DNA from: Bacteroidota bacterium
GTDB lineage: Bacteria > Bacteroidota > Ignavibacteria > UBA10030 > SZUA-254
Length of the DNA stretch: 64,000 nt
Assembly: GCA_036522515.1 (NCBI GenBank)
Contig: DATDFQ010000043.1
Span: 310,001 to 374,000 of the forward strand
Direction: 5' to 3'
Shown: piece after piece, positions 48,833 through 56,399 of the stretch
Position numbering within the stretch: the first letter of the stretch is position 1
Layout of the letters: every line of letters starts with the position of its first letter
Notes under the pieces: model-generated
The model's database searches: none
Seen by the model: the letters and a program-made list of their open reading frames with translations, nothing else
Told to the model about the DNA's origin: nothing
Program-made: the position numbers and the translations under genes

Positions 48833-49897
48833 TCACTCCCGTATCGGGGAGAGCGCTCCTTCGATCCGGGACCGGCTCCCCTCAAGCCAGGGGGGTAACT
48901 TGAGCTCGCGGCCCAGGTTCTTCCTCTCCTCGTCGACGAGAAACCCGGGCCCCGACGTCGCGATTTCCAGTATGTGTCCGTCCGGGTCTTCAAAGTAGAT
49001 AGACTTGAAATAGACTCGATCCAACACCTGCGTGACCGGAACACCCGCTTTGAGCAGCTTTATTCGCCACTCACGCTGAATCTCATCATTTTCCACTGCA
49101 AATGCAAAATGATGCGTGAGGCCGGTTCCGATCGTTCCCGGACGCATCCTGCCGGCGGGATAGGCAAAATAGGTGACGATCGTGCCGGGGCCGGCGTCGC
49201 CTGCCGCGAAATAGAGATGGGGAGCGGAGGGATCGTCGAAATTGACCGTCCGCTTGACCAGGCGAAGCCCCAGAGTCTGCGTGTAGAACTTCTCCGTCTT
49301 TTCGATATCGGACGAGATCGCGGTGATATGGTGAAGGCCCCTGAGCCCCATTTCTGCGGTGATCGTCCCGGCCGGTTCGGGCCACGAGAGGCGCGCGATC
49401 GCGGCCTCGTCTCTCCCCTCCCGTGTGAGTTCCGCGGGGGGCTCGATGAGACGCGAGCCCAGCCGGTCGGCGGGCTCGTCCGCGGTCCACCCCGGACCTC
49501 TCGTCGCGATCTCAAGGATGAGGCCGTCGGGATCCTCGAAGTAAATCGAGGTGAAGTAGGTCCTGTCGTACGGCCCCGTCACACCGATCCCGCTGTCCGT
49601 CAGCCGCCGTTTCCAGCGCAGCTGCGCTTCCTTCGACTCCACAATAAATGCGAGATGGTGCGTGGTCCCGATCCCCCAGCGTCCCTTCGGCATGCCCGCC
49701 CATTCGAAAAAAGTAACGAGCGTGCCCGGACTCCCCTGCGGATCGCCGAAGTAGAGGTGGTAGGCGCCGGGATCGTCAAAGTTGACCGTTTTCTTCACGA
49801 GCTTCAGGCCAAGAACTTTCGTATAGAAATCGACAGTGCGCTGGGCGTCGGAACAGATTGCCGTAAGATGATGGAGGCCCCTGATCTCTACATCCAT
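48833..49897 (-). CDS. Ring-cleaving dioxygenase of the VOC/glyoxalase fold (MhqO/MhqE-like)
   Basis: The protein has 354 residues, with two tandem VOC units of similar sequence. Unit 1 reads IRGLHHLTAICSDAQRTVDFYTKVLGLKLVKKTVNFDDPGAYHLYFGD...SIYFEDPDGLILEIAT and unit 2 LRGLHHITAISSDIEKTEKFYTQTLGLRLVKRTVNFDDPSAPHLYFA...SIYFEDPDGHILEIAT. The His and Glu of both units form the metal site. This is the MhqO/MhqE hydroquinone-dioxygenase type. It overlaps the end of glcD by 10 nt and is 6 nt from the esterase. Confidence 0.9.
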   Translation of the reverse strand: MDVEIRGLHHLTAICSDAQRTVDFYTKVLGLKLVKKTVNFDDPGAYHLYFGDPQGSPGTLVTFFEWAGMPKGRWGIGTTHHLAFIVESKEAQLRWKRRLTDSGIGVTGPYDRTYFTSIYFEDPDGLILEIATRGPGWTADEPADRLGSRLIEPPAELTREGRDEAAIARLSWPEPAGTITAEMGLRGLHHITAISSDIEKTEKFYTQTLGLRLVKRTVNFDDPSAPHLYFAAGDAGPGTIVTYFAYPAGRMRPGTIGTGLTHHFAFAVENDEIQREWRIKLLKAGVPVTQVLDRVYFKSIYFEDPDGHILEIATSGPGFLVDEERKNLGRELKLPPWLEGSRSRIEGALSPIRE

Positions 49898-51342
49898 GCG
49901 ACGTCCTGAAATTTTTTGATCTGTTCGCGATCCCGCGGGAGAGCTCCTTCACACTTCGGCTTGAGGTCGAATACTTTTCCAGGGTTCAGTACGTTGTTGG
50001 GATCCATCATCTGCTTCAAGGTCCGCATCATGTTCAGGGAGGGGGATCCGACCATCTTCTCGAGGAGGCGCTTCTTGTACAATCCCACCCCGTGCTCGCC
50101 GGTGATGGTCCCTCCGAGCTCGATCGCGGCTTCCTCGACTTCGAAGACCGTTTTTTCCGCGCGGCGAAACTGCTCGGGGTCGCGTTCGTCGGTCATATAA
50201 TTCGGGTGAAGGTTTCCGTCGCCCGCATGCCCGAAATTTCCGATCATCACGCCGTTCTTGCGGCCCAGTTCGCTGATGCGGGCCACCAGTCGCGCCAGGT
50301 CCGCCCTCGGAACCGCGACATCTTCCATGATCGTCGTCGGTTTGACGCGCGCCAGGGAAGTGAAGGCCGCCCGGCGCGCGGTCTTGAGGCGCAGCGATTC
50401 CGGGTCGTCCTTCGCAATCTTGATTGCGGTCGCGCCGTGCTTGCGGCAGATTTCGCTGATGAGGGCGGCATCCTCCTCGACGACAGTCCGCCTGCCGTCC
50501 ACCTCTATCAGAAGCATCGCCTCGGAGTCGACCGGCAGCCCCAGATGCGTGTACTCCTCGACGCATCGGATCGTCACCTGGTCGAGAAATTCCAGCATTG
50601 CCGGGGTGATCTTCTCCGCGATGATCGCCGAGACGGTCCGCGCCGCATCGTCCATCGACGAGTAGAACGCCACCATCGTCCGGTGAGATTGAGGCTGGGG
50701 AATAATCTTCAGAAGAAGCTTCGTGAAGACCCCGAGCGTCCCCTCGGAGCCGATGAAGACATCTTTCAGATTGTATCCAGCGACGTCCTTCACCGATTTT
50801 CCGCCGGTATTGAGGATTTCGCCCGTCGGCAGCACGGCTTCGATTCCCATCACATAGTTTTTCGTCACCCCGTACTTGAGGCCGCGAAGGCCTCCCGAGT
50901 TCTCGGCGACATTTCCGCCGAGCGTGCAGATGCTGGAGCTTCCCGGGTCGGGGGGATAGAGATAGCCCAAACGTTCGACCGCCTGGTGGAGGTGGGCGGT
51001 GATCACTCCGGGTTGAACCGTGACGGTCATGTTCTCCCGGTCAATTTCAAGAATACGGTTCCAGTGGTTGGTGAGGAGCACGATCGAGCCGGGGACGGGA
51101 AGGGCGCCGCCGCTCAGGCCGGTCCCCGATCCCCGCGGTACGACCGGGAATCGCTCTTCGTTCGCGAGGCGGATGATCCTGCAAACCTGCTCAGCGTTGG
51201 AGGGAGAGACGATCGCGGCGGGAAGCTGGGGTTCAATCGCCGTCGCGTCGTAGGAATAGGCGATGAGCGACTCCTGAGAATCGAGGAAATTCTCCGGACC
51301 TACAATTTCCTTCAGCTTCCTGACGGCCGCGGGACTGGGCAT
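49888..51342 (-). CDS. glcD: FAD-linked oxidase, glycolate/lactate oxidase subunit
   Basis: The protein has 484 residues. FAD_binding_4 domain about 40-180 (PVVPRGSGTGLSGGALPVPGSIVL, YLYPPDPGSSSICTLGGNVAENSGGLRGLKYGVTKNYV); C-terminal FAD-oxidase domain with IGNFGHAGDGNLHPNYMTDERD and GTITGEHGVGLYKKR. GlcD oxidises glycolate or D-lactate, passing electrons to GlcF. First of a run of five co-directional genes; its -35 box overlaps the aroF stop. No ribosome site; the -10 box is 12 nt from the ATG, so the leader is only about 6 nt. Confidence 0.93.
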   Translation of the reverse strand: MPSPAAVRKLKEIVGPENFLDSQESLIAYSYDATAIEPQLPAAIVSPSNAEQVCRIIRLANEERFPVVPRGSGTGLSGGALPVPGSIVLLTNHWNRILEIDRENMTVTVQPGVITAHLHQAVERLGYLYPPDPGSSSICTLGGNVAENSGGLRGLKYGVTKNYVMGIEAVLPTGEILNTGGKSVKDVAGYNLKDVFIGSEGTLGVFTKLLLKIIPQPQSHRTMVAFYSSMDDAARTVSAIIAEKITPAMLEFLDQVTIRCVEEYTHLGLPVDSEAMLLIEVDGRRTVVEEDAALISEICRKHGATAIKIAKDDPESLRLKTARRAAFTSLARVKPTTIMEDVAVPRADLARLVARISELGRKNGVMIGNFGHAGDGNLHPNYMTDERDPEQFRRAEKTVFEVEEAAIELGGTITGEHGVGLYKKRLLEKMVGSPSLNMMRTLKQMMDPNNVLNPGKVFDLKPKCEGALPRDREQIKKFQDVAWM

Positions 51343-51354
51343 GGTCTGAAAGCC

Positions 51355-51383
51355 AACGTAACGAAATCAGGACGGAAAATCAA
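51355..51383 (-). promoter_or_regulatory. Candidate promoter of the glcD operon
   Basis: Minus strand: TTGATT (51383-51378), 17 nt, TACGTT (51360-51355). It is embedded in the end of aroF and gives a very short leader. Confidence 0.55.
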
Positions 51384-52396
51384 GGCATGCCGCGCCCCAT
51401 CGCCTGGGCGATCGACCGGACTTCTTTCATGACCTGATCGAATGCGGGAGGCGTGAGCGATTGATCCCCGTCCGAGAAGGCCGCTTCGGGCCGGGGGTGG
51501 ACTTCGATGATCAGTCCGTCGGCCCCCGCCGCGATGGCCGCCCGGCTCATCGGGAGAATCAGGTCCTGCCGCCCGGTTCCGTGACTCGGATCGACGAGGA
51601 TGGGAAGATGGGAAAGCAGTTTCACCGCCGGGACGACGTTCAGGTCGAGCGTGTTGCGCGTGTACTCGACAAACGTCCTGATCCCCCTCTCGCACAGCAC
51701 CACCTGGTCGTTGCCCCCCGCAAGGAGGTATTCCGCGCTCATCAGGAACTCGTTCAACGTCGCCGCAAAATTCCTCTTCAGGAGGACCGGCTTGCGGAGC
51801 TGGGAGAGTTTTCTGAGGAGCTTCGTATTTTGCATGTTTCTCGCCCCCACCTGAAGCATGTCCGCATACTCGGCGACGAGCTCGGCCTCCGCCGATTCCA
51901 TCACCTCGGTGACGATGCCCAGCCCCGTCTCCTCCCGTGCTTTCGCCAGAAGCTTCAATCCGTCTTCGCCGAGCCCCTGGAATGCGTACGGGCTTGTCCG
52001 CGGCTTATAGGCGCCCCCTCTCAGGAGGGATGCGCCCGACGCCTTCACGGCCCGGGCCGTCGTCATGAGCTGCTCCTCGCTTTCCACCGAGCAGGGCCCT
52101 GCGATCACCGAGATCTGTTTACCCCCGAACTTCACCCCCGCCACCTCGATCACGCTTCCGGTTTGCTTGAAATCCCTGCTTGCGAGTTTGTACGGCTTGA
52201 GGATCGGGATGACATTCTCGACCTCGGGCAAGAGCGAGAATTGTTCCTTCTTGATGACACGCTCGTCCCCGATCACCCCGATAATGGTCCTCTCGACACC
52301 TTTCGAGAGGTGGGCCTGCAGGCCGAGTTCCTCGATCCGTGCGACCACATGCCGCACGTCGGCATCGGTCGCCTTTGATTTCATGACGATGATCAT
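51380..52396 (-). CDS. aroF: 3-deoxy-7-phosphoheptulonate synthase (DAHP synthase)
   Basis: DAHP synthase joins phosphoenolpyruvate and erythrose 4-phosphate, the first step of aromatic amino acid synthesis. The 338-residue protein starts at an ATG with GGAG 7 nt upstream. An N-terminal ferredoxin-like regulatory domain (about 1-70: MKSKATDADVRHVVARIEELGLQAHLSKG, TIIGVIGDE) is followed by the TIM barrel: ISVIAGPCSVESEEQL, GGAYKPRTSPYAFQGLG, LLKRNFAATLNEFLMSAEYLL, PILVDPSHGTGRQDLI. This is the Thermotoga/Bacillus-type enzyme. Upstream lies a candidate Phe/Tyr attenuator (52492-52663). Confidence 0.95.
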   Translation of the reverse strand: MIIVMKSKATDADVRHVVARIEELGLQAHLSKGVERTIIGVIGDERVIKKEQFSLLPEVENVIPILKPYKLASRDFKQTGSVIEVAGVKFGGKQISVIAGPCSVESEEQLMTTARAVKASGASLLRGGAYKPRTSPYAFQGLGEDGLKLLAKAREETGLGIVTEVMESAEAELVAEYADMLQVGARNMQNTKLLRKLSQLRKPVLLKRNFAATLNEFLMSAEYLLAGGNDQVVLCERGIRTFVEYTRNTLDLNVVPAVKLLSHLPILVDPSHGTGRQDLILPMSRAAIAAGADGLIIEVHPRPEAAFSDGDQSLTPPAFDQVMKEVRSIAQAMGRGMP

Positions 52397-52438
52397 GAGC
52401 TCGCTCCGTCTGTTTTTTTTTGATGTTGTCGAATTCCG

Positions 52439-52456
52439 CGCGACCTGAAGGTCGCG
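52439..52456. repeat. Dispersed palindrome CGCGACCT-GA-AGGTCGCG, copy 2
   Basis: Identical core to the copy at 46046-46063. It lies in the aroF leader between the attenuator terminator and the start codon, so it would be transcribed only in read-through mRNA. Confidence 0.8.
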
Positions 52457-52491
52457 CCTGCCGTGGCCGCCGGCTTACGACGGCGTGAAAC

Positions 52492-52523
52492 AAAAAACCC
52501 CGCCGGTCTTCTCAGCAGGGTTT
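52492..52523 (-). terminator. Attenuator terminator in the aroF leader
   Basis: Minus strand RNA: AAACCCUGC (52523-52515) pairs with GCGGGGUUU (52503-52495), nine pairs including one U-G, loop 11 nt, then further U to 52492. It lies 27 nt after the stop of the leader peptide and about 95 nt before the aroF ATG. Confidence 0.8.
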
Positions 52524-52550
52524 CGTCATTTCTCGCTTAACGGTCTTGGT

Positions 52551-52628
52551 TTAAAGCGGATGCGCCTCTGCTGTCTTGCCCGCGGGGCAATAATAAAAAC
52601 GGGGGTAGCTGAGGCGTCCTGAATTCAT
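52551..52628 (-). CDS. Candidate aroF leader peptide (Phe-Tyr-Tyr attenuation peptide)
   Basis: A 25-codon frame from ATG 52628 to TAA at 52551 with codons Tyr8, Phe11, Tyr12, Tyr13 (PRFYYCP). Such a run of the pathway's end-product amino acids in a short frame just before a terminator is the mark of transcription attenuation. The -10 box ends 6 nt before the ATG, so translation would be leaderless; no ribosome site is present. RNA segments can pair alternatively: 52616-52611 with 52568-52563 (1:2) and 52573-52568 with 52518-52513 (2:3, blocking the terminator). Confidence 0.68.
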   Translation of the reverse strand: MNSGRLSYPRFYYCPAGKTAEAHPL

Positions 52629-52634
52629 GACTGA

Positions 52635-52663
52635 AGTATACGGAAGAGAACGGCGAAAGTCAA
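52635..52663 (-). promoter_or_regulatory. Promoter of the aroF leader
   Basis: Minus strand: TTGACT (52663-52658), 17 nt, TATACT (52640-52635), the same boxes as the surface-operon promoter at 31498-31526. Expected start of transcription is at or next to the leader-peptide ATG. Confidence 0.83.
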
Positions 52664-52685
52664 CCATTTCGCGCCGCAACCATTT

Positions 52686-52735
52686 CGCGGCGCAGAGCGC
52701 CGCGGATATGCGTTCCCACGCAGAGCGTGGGAACG
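52686..52735. repeat. Twin-hairpin dispersed repeat with AGA loops
   Basis: Two perfect hairpins with the same AGA loop: CGCGGCGC-AGA-GCGCCGCG (52686-52704) and CGTTCCCACGC-AGA-GCGTGGGAACG (52711-52735). The second is a widely seen intergenic repeat (translated SFPRSAWER). It lies between the divergent aroF and PIG-L promoters. Confidence 0.8.
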
Positions 52736-52756
52736 AGGGGTTTCTCCGGGAGAGAA

Positions 52757-52785
52757 TTGCCTTTTTATTCAAATCCGGTTACTTT
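52757..52785 (+). promoter_or_regulatory. Candidate promoter of the PIG-L/permease pair
   Basis: TTGCCT (52757-52762), 17 nt, TACTTT (52780-52785); the same -10 as at 56318-56323. The leader to ATG 52817 is about 25 nt. Confidence 0.55.
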
Positions 52786-52816
52786 GGTGGGACATCAAAT
52801 CAGGTTTCGATCGAAC

Positions 52817-54712
52817 ATGACTTCAACGGCGCGGCTTCGGCTACCTTCCATGATCTGCATTCTCGGCACGTTCCTTCTGTTCCCGAGCGGAATGTTCTCG
52901 GGCGCCCCGGGCGTCCCTTCAGAGCCGCCGGGCCCCGCGGGGTCTCCCACACTTGTCCTGATGTGCCTCTCGGCCCATCCGGATGACGAGGATGGCGGCG
53001 CGCTCGCCTACTACTCCAGGATCAAAGGGATCAGGACGTACAGCATCTTCTTCACCCGGGGTGAAGGGGGTCAGAACGAAATTGGATCAGAACTCTACGA
53101 TGATCTGGGGGTTCTCCGCACGAAAGAAACACTCGAGGCCGCAAAGATCCTGGGAACCGAACCCTATTTTCTCGGGTACCCCGACTTCGGCTTCTCCAAG
53201 ACCGCAAGAGAAACGTTTGCGAAATGGGGAGGCCGGGACAGCGTCCTCTCGCGTCTCGTGTATTATATCCGGGCTCTAAAACCGGATGTCATCATCACCC
53301 ACCATGATACCATCACGACGGAACCGAACCGCCAGCATGGAAATCACCAGGCGGTGGGGATCTCGGCCTACGAGGCGTTTGCCAAAGCCGCCGACCCCGC
53401 CTTCCATCCGGAGCAGCTCTCGGATAGCGTCGGAGTCTGGCAGGTCAAGAAACTCTACGTTTTCTTCCGGAACAGGGACAGCAGCCTGGCAAAAACCGGG
53501 AGCGTCGTGGAAATCGACGTCTCGGCGCGAACTCCGGAGGGCCCTTCCGTCGGAGAGCTCTCCCTCTCCGCCCTCCAGCAGCATCGCTCGCAGGGGCTCG
53601 ACAAACTGACCCGCTCTTCGGTCCCTGATTTCTTCAGCCGGCACAGATTCGTACTCATTCGAAGCGACCGTGAATACCCCTACGATCCACGGAACCTCTT
53701 TTCGGGGATTGAACCGGCGGCAAGGCTCCAGCATCCTCTCGCAAAGCCCACGGGTGAACTCGCCCAATTTTCAATCAAAGTTTCCCCGGAATACGTGCCC
53801 CGGACGGGCCCGGGCAAATTCGTCGTCACTTTCATCGATCGAAGGAATCCCCGGTTTTTCCAATGTAAGCTCTCCGTGTTCAACGGCGGAAGGCGAGTCT
53901 TGATCAAAGAGTATCGCGCATCCGCGCCACCGGACACGGTCCATCTCGAAATTGATAGTGATGCCGGGGGCGCCGACAGCATTCTCCTCTTCCGCGCAAC
54001 CGCGGTAAGAGACGCTGACTCGATTTCCTCCGAATTCAGAGTTGCGAAGAGGTCGGTTTCCGCCACGGTCTCTCCCCGCACGTTTGTCGGCCTGGTGAAT
54101 ACCTACGACAACACCGACGAGGAAACCCTGGGATCGTTTTCAGTTCCGTACCGGCTGATCGATTCGTCGGAGTTGGCAGGCGGTGCCCTCGATCGATATT
54201 CGGCGATCCTGCTCGACCTCAGGGCGTACGAGTACAGGCCCGATGCGGCATCCCATAACGATCGCCTCCTTGAGTATGTCCGGAATGGAGGTAACCTCAT
54301 CTGCCTCTACCACAAAACAGGCGATTGGAACGGAAAGCATTTTTCTCCCTATCCGATCCAGTTGACCGGCGACCGGGTCACCGAAGAAGATGCTCCGGTC
54401 CAGATCCTCTTTCCGGGCCATCCTCTTCTCAACCGGCCGAACCGCATCGGCCCCGGAGACTGGGACGGATGGGTCCAGGAAAGGAGCATCTATCTCCCTG
54501 CGGCAGATACGCAGCAGACTTCGGCAAAGTACGACCGGATCCTCGGCATGAGCGATCAGGACCAGCACCAGCCCCCGACCTCCCTCCTCTGGGCCCGGTA
54601 TGGGCACGGATCCTACACCTACGTCTCCCTGGCGCTCTACAGGCAACTCAGGATCCTGCAGGAAGGCGCGGTACGTCTCTTCCTCAACCTGGCTTCGCAG
54701 CCAAGAAACTGA
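52817..54712 (+). CDS. Exported PIG-L-family deacetylase with gatase-like C-terminal domain
   Basis: The protein has 631 residues from ATG 52817 (MTSTARLRLPSMICILGTFLLFPSGMFSG, hydrophobic signal). The frame is open upstream but lacks a better start; ribosome site weak. PIG-L domain about 45-260: zinc motif LSAHPDDEDGGALAYYS and HHDTITTEPNRQHGNHQAV (second metal His). The family removes acetyl groups from N-acetylglucosamine-type substrates. The C-terminal part (about 420-620: SAILLDLRAYEYRPDAASHNDRLLEYVRNGGNLICLYHKTGDWNG) resembles a ThuA/gatase-like fold. It ends directly against the ATG of the APC permease (TGAATG). Confidence 0.87.
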   Translation: MTSTARLRLPSMICILGTFLLFPSGMFSGAPGVPSEPPGPAGSPTLVLMCLSAHPDDEDGGALAYYSRIKGIRTYSIFFTRGEGGQNEIGSELYDDLGVLRTKETLEAAKILGTEPYFLGYPDFGFSKTARETFAKWGGRDSVLSRLVYYIRALKPDVIITHHDTITTEPNRQHGNHQAVGISAYEAFAKAADPAFHPEQLSDSVGVWQVKKLYVFFRNRDSSLAKTGSVVEIDVSARTPEGPSVGELSLSALQQHRSQGLDKLTRSSVPDFFSRHRFVLIRSDREYPYDPRNLFSGIEPAARLQHPLAKPTGELAQFSIKVSPEYVPRTGPGKFVVTFIDRRNPRFFQCKLSVFNGGRRVLIKEYRASAPPDTVHLEIDSDAGGADSILLFRATAVRDADSISSEFRVAKRSVSATVSPRTFVGLVNTYDNTDEETLGSFSVPYRLIDSSELAGGALDRYSAILLDLRAYEYRPDAASHNDRLLEYVRNGGNLICLYHKTGDWNGKHFSPYPIQLTGDRVTEEDAPVQILFPGHPLLNRPNRIGPGDWDGWVQERSIYLPAADTQQTSAKYDRILGMSDQDQHQPPTSLLWARYGHGSYTYVSLALYRQLRILQEGAVRLFLNLASQPRN

Positions 54713-56179
54713 ATGGCTTCCCCGCTCGCCCCGGAGAAGAACCCCTCATCTCCGGATCTGATACGCGGCATCGGGCTCTCCGGCGCGACCGCGCTGAACA
54801 TGATCGACATGATCGGCGTCGGCCCCTTCATCACCATTCCACTCATCGTCGCCGCGATGGGCGGTCCTCAGGCGATGCTCGGATGGGTCTGCGGAGCTCT
54901 CCTCGTGATCTGCGACGGGCTGGTCTGGGCCGAGCTGGGCGCGGCGATGCCCGGCTCGGGGGGATCCTACGGGTACCTCAAGGAAATCTATAACCCGGAT
55001 TCTGCGGGAAAACTGATGGCGTTTTTGTTTATATGGCAGTTGACCTTCAGCGCCCCGCTTTCGATCGCCTCCGGATGCATCGGACTGGCGCAGTATTCGG
55101 AATACCTCGTGCCCGGCCTCGGAGTTCCGGTGGCGCAACAAAATTTCCACTTCATGCTGCCCCTGATCGGACCCGTTGAGGCGAGCCTGCTCTTCACCCG
55201 GGGCACTCTTGTCGCAATGGGATGCTGCGCCGTGGCCGTGATCCTCCTCTACCGGAGGATCACCATGATCGGCGCGATCGCGAAATTCCTCTGGGTGGGC
55301 GTCATGGCCACGATCGGTTGGGTGATCGTGGCGGGTGTGACGCACTTCAACCCGGAGCGCGCCTTCAGCTTTCCCCCCGGCGCATTCACGCTCTCTTCAA
55401 ATTTCTTCACCGGCCTGGGGAGCGGAATGCTCGTGGCGGTGTACGATTACTGGGGCTACTACAACGTCTGTTTTCTCGGCGGCGAAATCAAGGAGCCCGG
55501 AAAAAACATTCCGAGGGCGATCCTCATTTCGATTCTCCTGGTGGGAATCATCTATCTCGTCATGAACGTCAGCATCCTCGGGGTCATCCCGTGGCAGGAA
55601 CTCCAGGAGAGCGCGGCATCCGATGCGCGAAAGTTCATCGTCTCGAGTTTCATGCAGAGAGTCTATGGCGACTGGGCGGGGATCCTCGCCACCGTGCTCA
55701 TCATGTGGACGGCCTTCGCATCCGTCTTCTCCCTTCTCCTCGGCTATTCGCGCGTCCCCTATGCGGCCGCAGTGGGAGGCGATTTTTTCCGGTCTTTTTC
55801 CCACCTTCATCCGCGCCACCGTTTCCCCGATGTCTCCCTCCTCGTGCTCGGGGGCGTCGCAATCCTGTTTTGCCTTCTCAGGCTTGCCGACGTCATCGCC
55901 GCGCTGGTCGTCATCCGGATCCTGATCCAGTTCCTCTCACAGATCGCGGGCGTGATCATCCTCCGCGTCCGCCGGCCCGGTCTTATGCGTCCGTTCCGGA
56001 TGTGGCTCTATCCCCTTCCGGCTCTCGTTGCGTTCGCAGGATTCTTCTACGTCCTCGTGGGGCGGAAAAACTTCCAGAAAGAAATCCGGTATGCCGTGAT
56101 CCTTGTCCTGCTTGGGTTCATTCTGTTCCTCGTCCGGTCGTGGAGGAAACGAGACTGGCCTTTTATCTCCAAAACGTGA
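54713..56179 (+). CDS. APC-family amino acid permease
   Basis: A 488-residue protein with about 12 hydrophobic segments. It has the APC start (GLSGATALNMIDMIGVGPFITIPLIVAAMGG, with the GxG ligand loop in TM1), then AELGAAMPGSGGSYGYLKEIY, YDYWGYYNVCFLGGEIKEPGKNIPRAILISILLV and YSRVPYAAAVGGDFFRSFSHLHP, all typical of amino acid/polyamine antiporters. Proton- or exchange-driven uptake; the substrate is unknown. Start codon abuts the PIG-L stop, so the two are co-translated. Confidence 0.92.
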   Translation: MASPLAPEKNPSSPDLIRGIGLSGATALNMIDMIGVGPFITIPLIVAAMGGPQAMLGWVCGALLVICDGLVWAELGAAMPGSGGSYGYLKEIYNPDSAGKLMAFLFIWQLTFSAPLSIASGCIGLAQYSEYLVPGLGVPVAQQNFHFMLPLIGPVEASLLFTRGTLVAMGCCAVAVILLYRRITMIGAIAKFLWVGVMATIGWVIVAGVTHFNPERAFSFPPGAFTLSSNFFTGLGSGMLVAVYDYWGYYNVCFLGGEIKEPGKNIPRAILISILLVGIIYLVMNVSILGVIPWQELQESAASDARKFIVSSFMQRVYGDWAGILATVLIMWTAFASVFSLLLGYSRVPYAAAVGGDFFRSFSHLHPRHRFPDVSLLVLGGVAILFCLLRLADVIAALVVIRILIQFLSQIAGVIILRVRRPGLMRPFRMWLYPLPALVAFAGFFYVLVGRKNFQKEIRYAVILVLLGFILFLVRSWRKRDWPFISKT

Positions 56180-56260
56180 GCTCAAATTGGGGAAATTGCC
56201 GCACGACGGCCACTCCGTGTGATGGCACGCAAGTCCGGATCCGGAAGGGGGTAGTCTTGG

Positions 56261-56286
56261 ATCCCGCCTGCCGGGACCGGCGGGAT
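56261..56286. repeat. Palindromic repeat ATCCCGCC...GGCGGGAT
   Basis: An 8-bp perfect stem (56261-56268 with 56279-56286), loop 10 nt. It lies 80 nt after the permease stop and just before the next promoter; no T-tract. It may act as a transcript end or be a REP-like element. Confidence 0.6.
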
Positions 56287-56294
56287 TAGTTGAC

Positions 56295-56323
56295 TTGACA
56301 CTCTGGACTGGAATGCCTACTTT
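56295..56323 (+). promoter_or_regulatory. Promoter of the small unknown gene and methyltransferase
   Basis: TTGACA (56295-56300), 17 nt, TACTTT (56318-56323). The leader to ATG 56400 is about 70 nt. Confidence 0.72.
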
Positions 56324-56399
56324 GAAATGCGTCGCATCTCGTGAGCCTACGGCTGGGGTGTAAATTCAGACCTGCTGCCAATTCAGATGGGTGATCATC

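Noticed and set aside
52551-52772. 73-codon minus-strand frame extending upstream of the aroF leader peptide
   Set aside because: Its upper part is the translated dispersed repeat and the promoter; only the last 25 codons would be transcribed.
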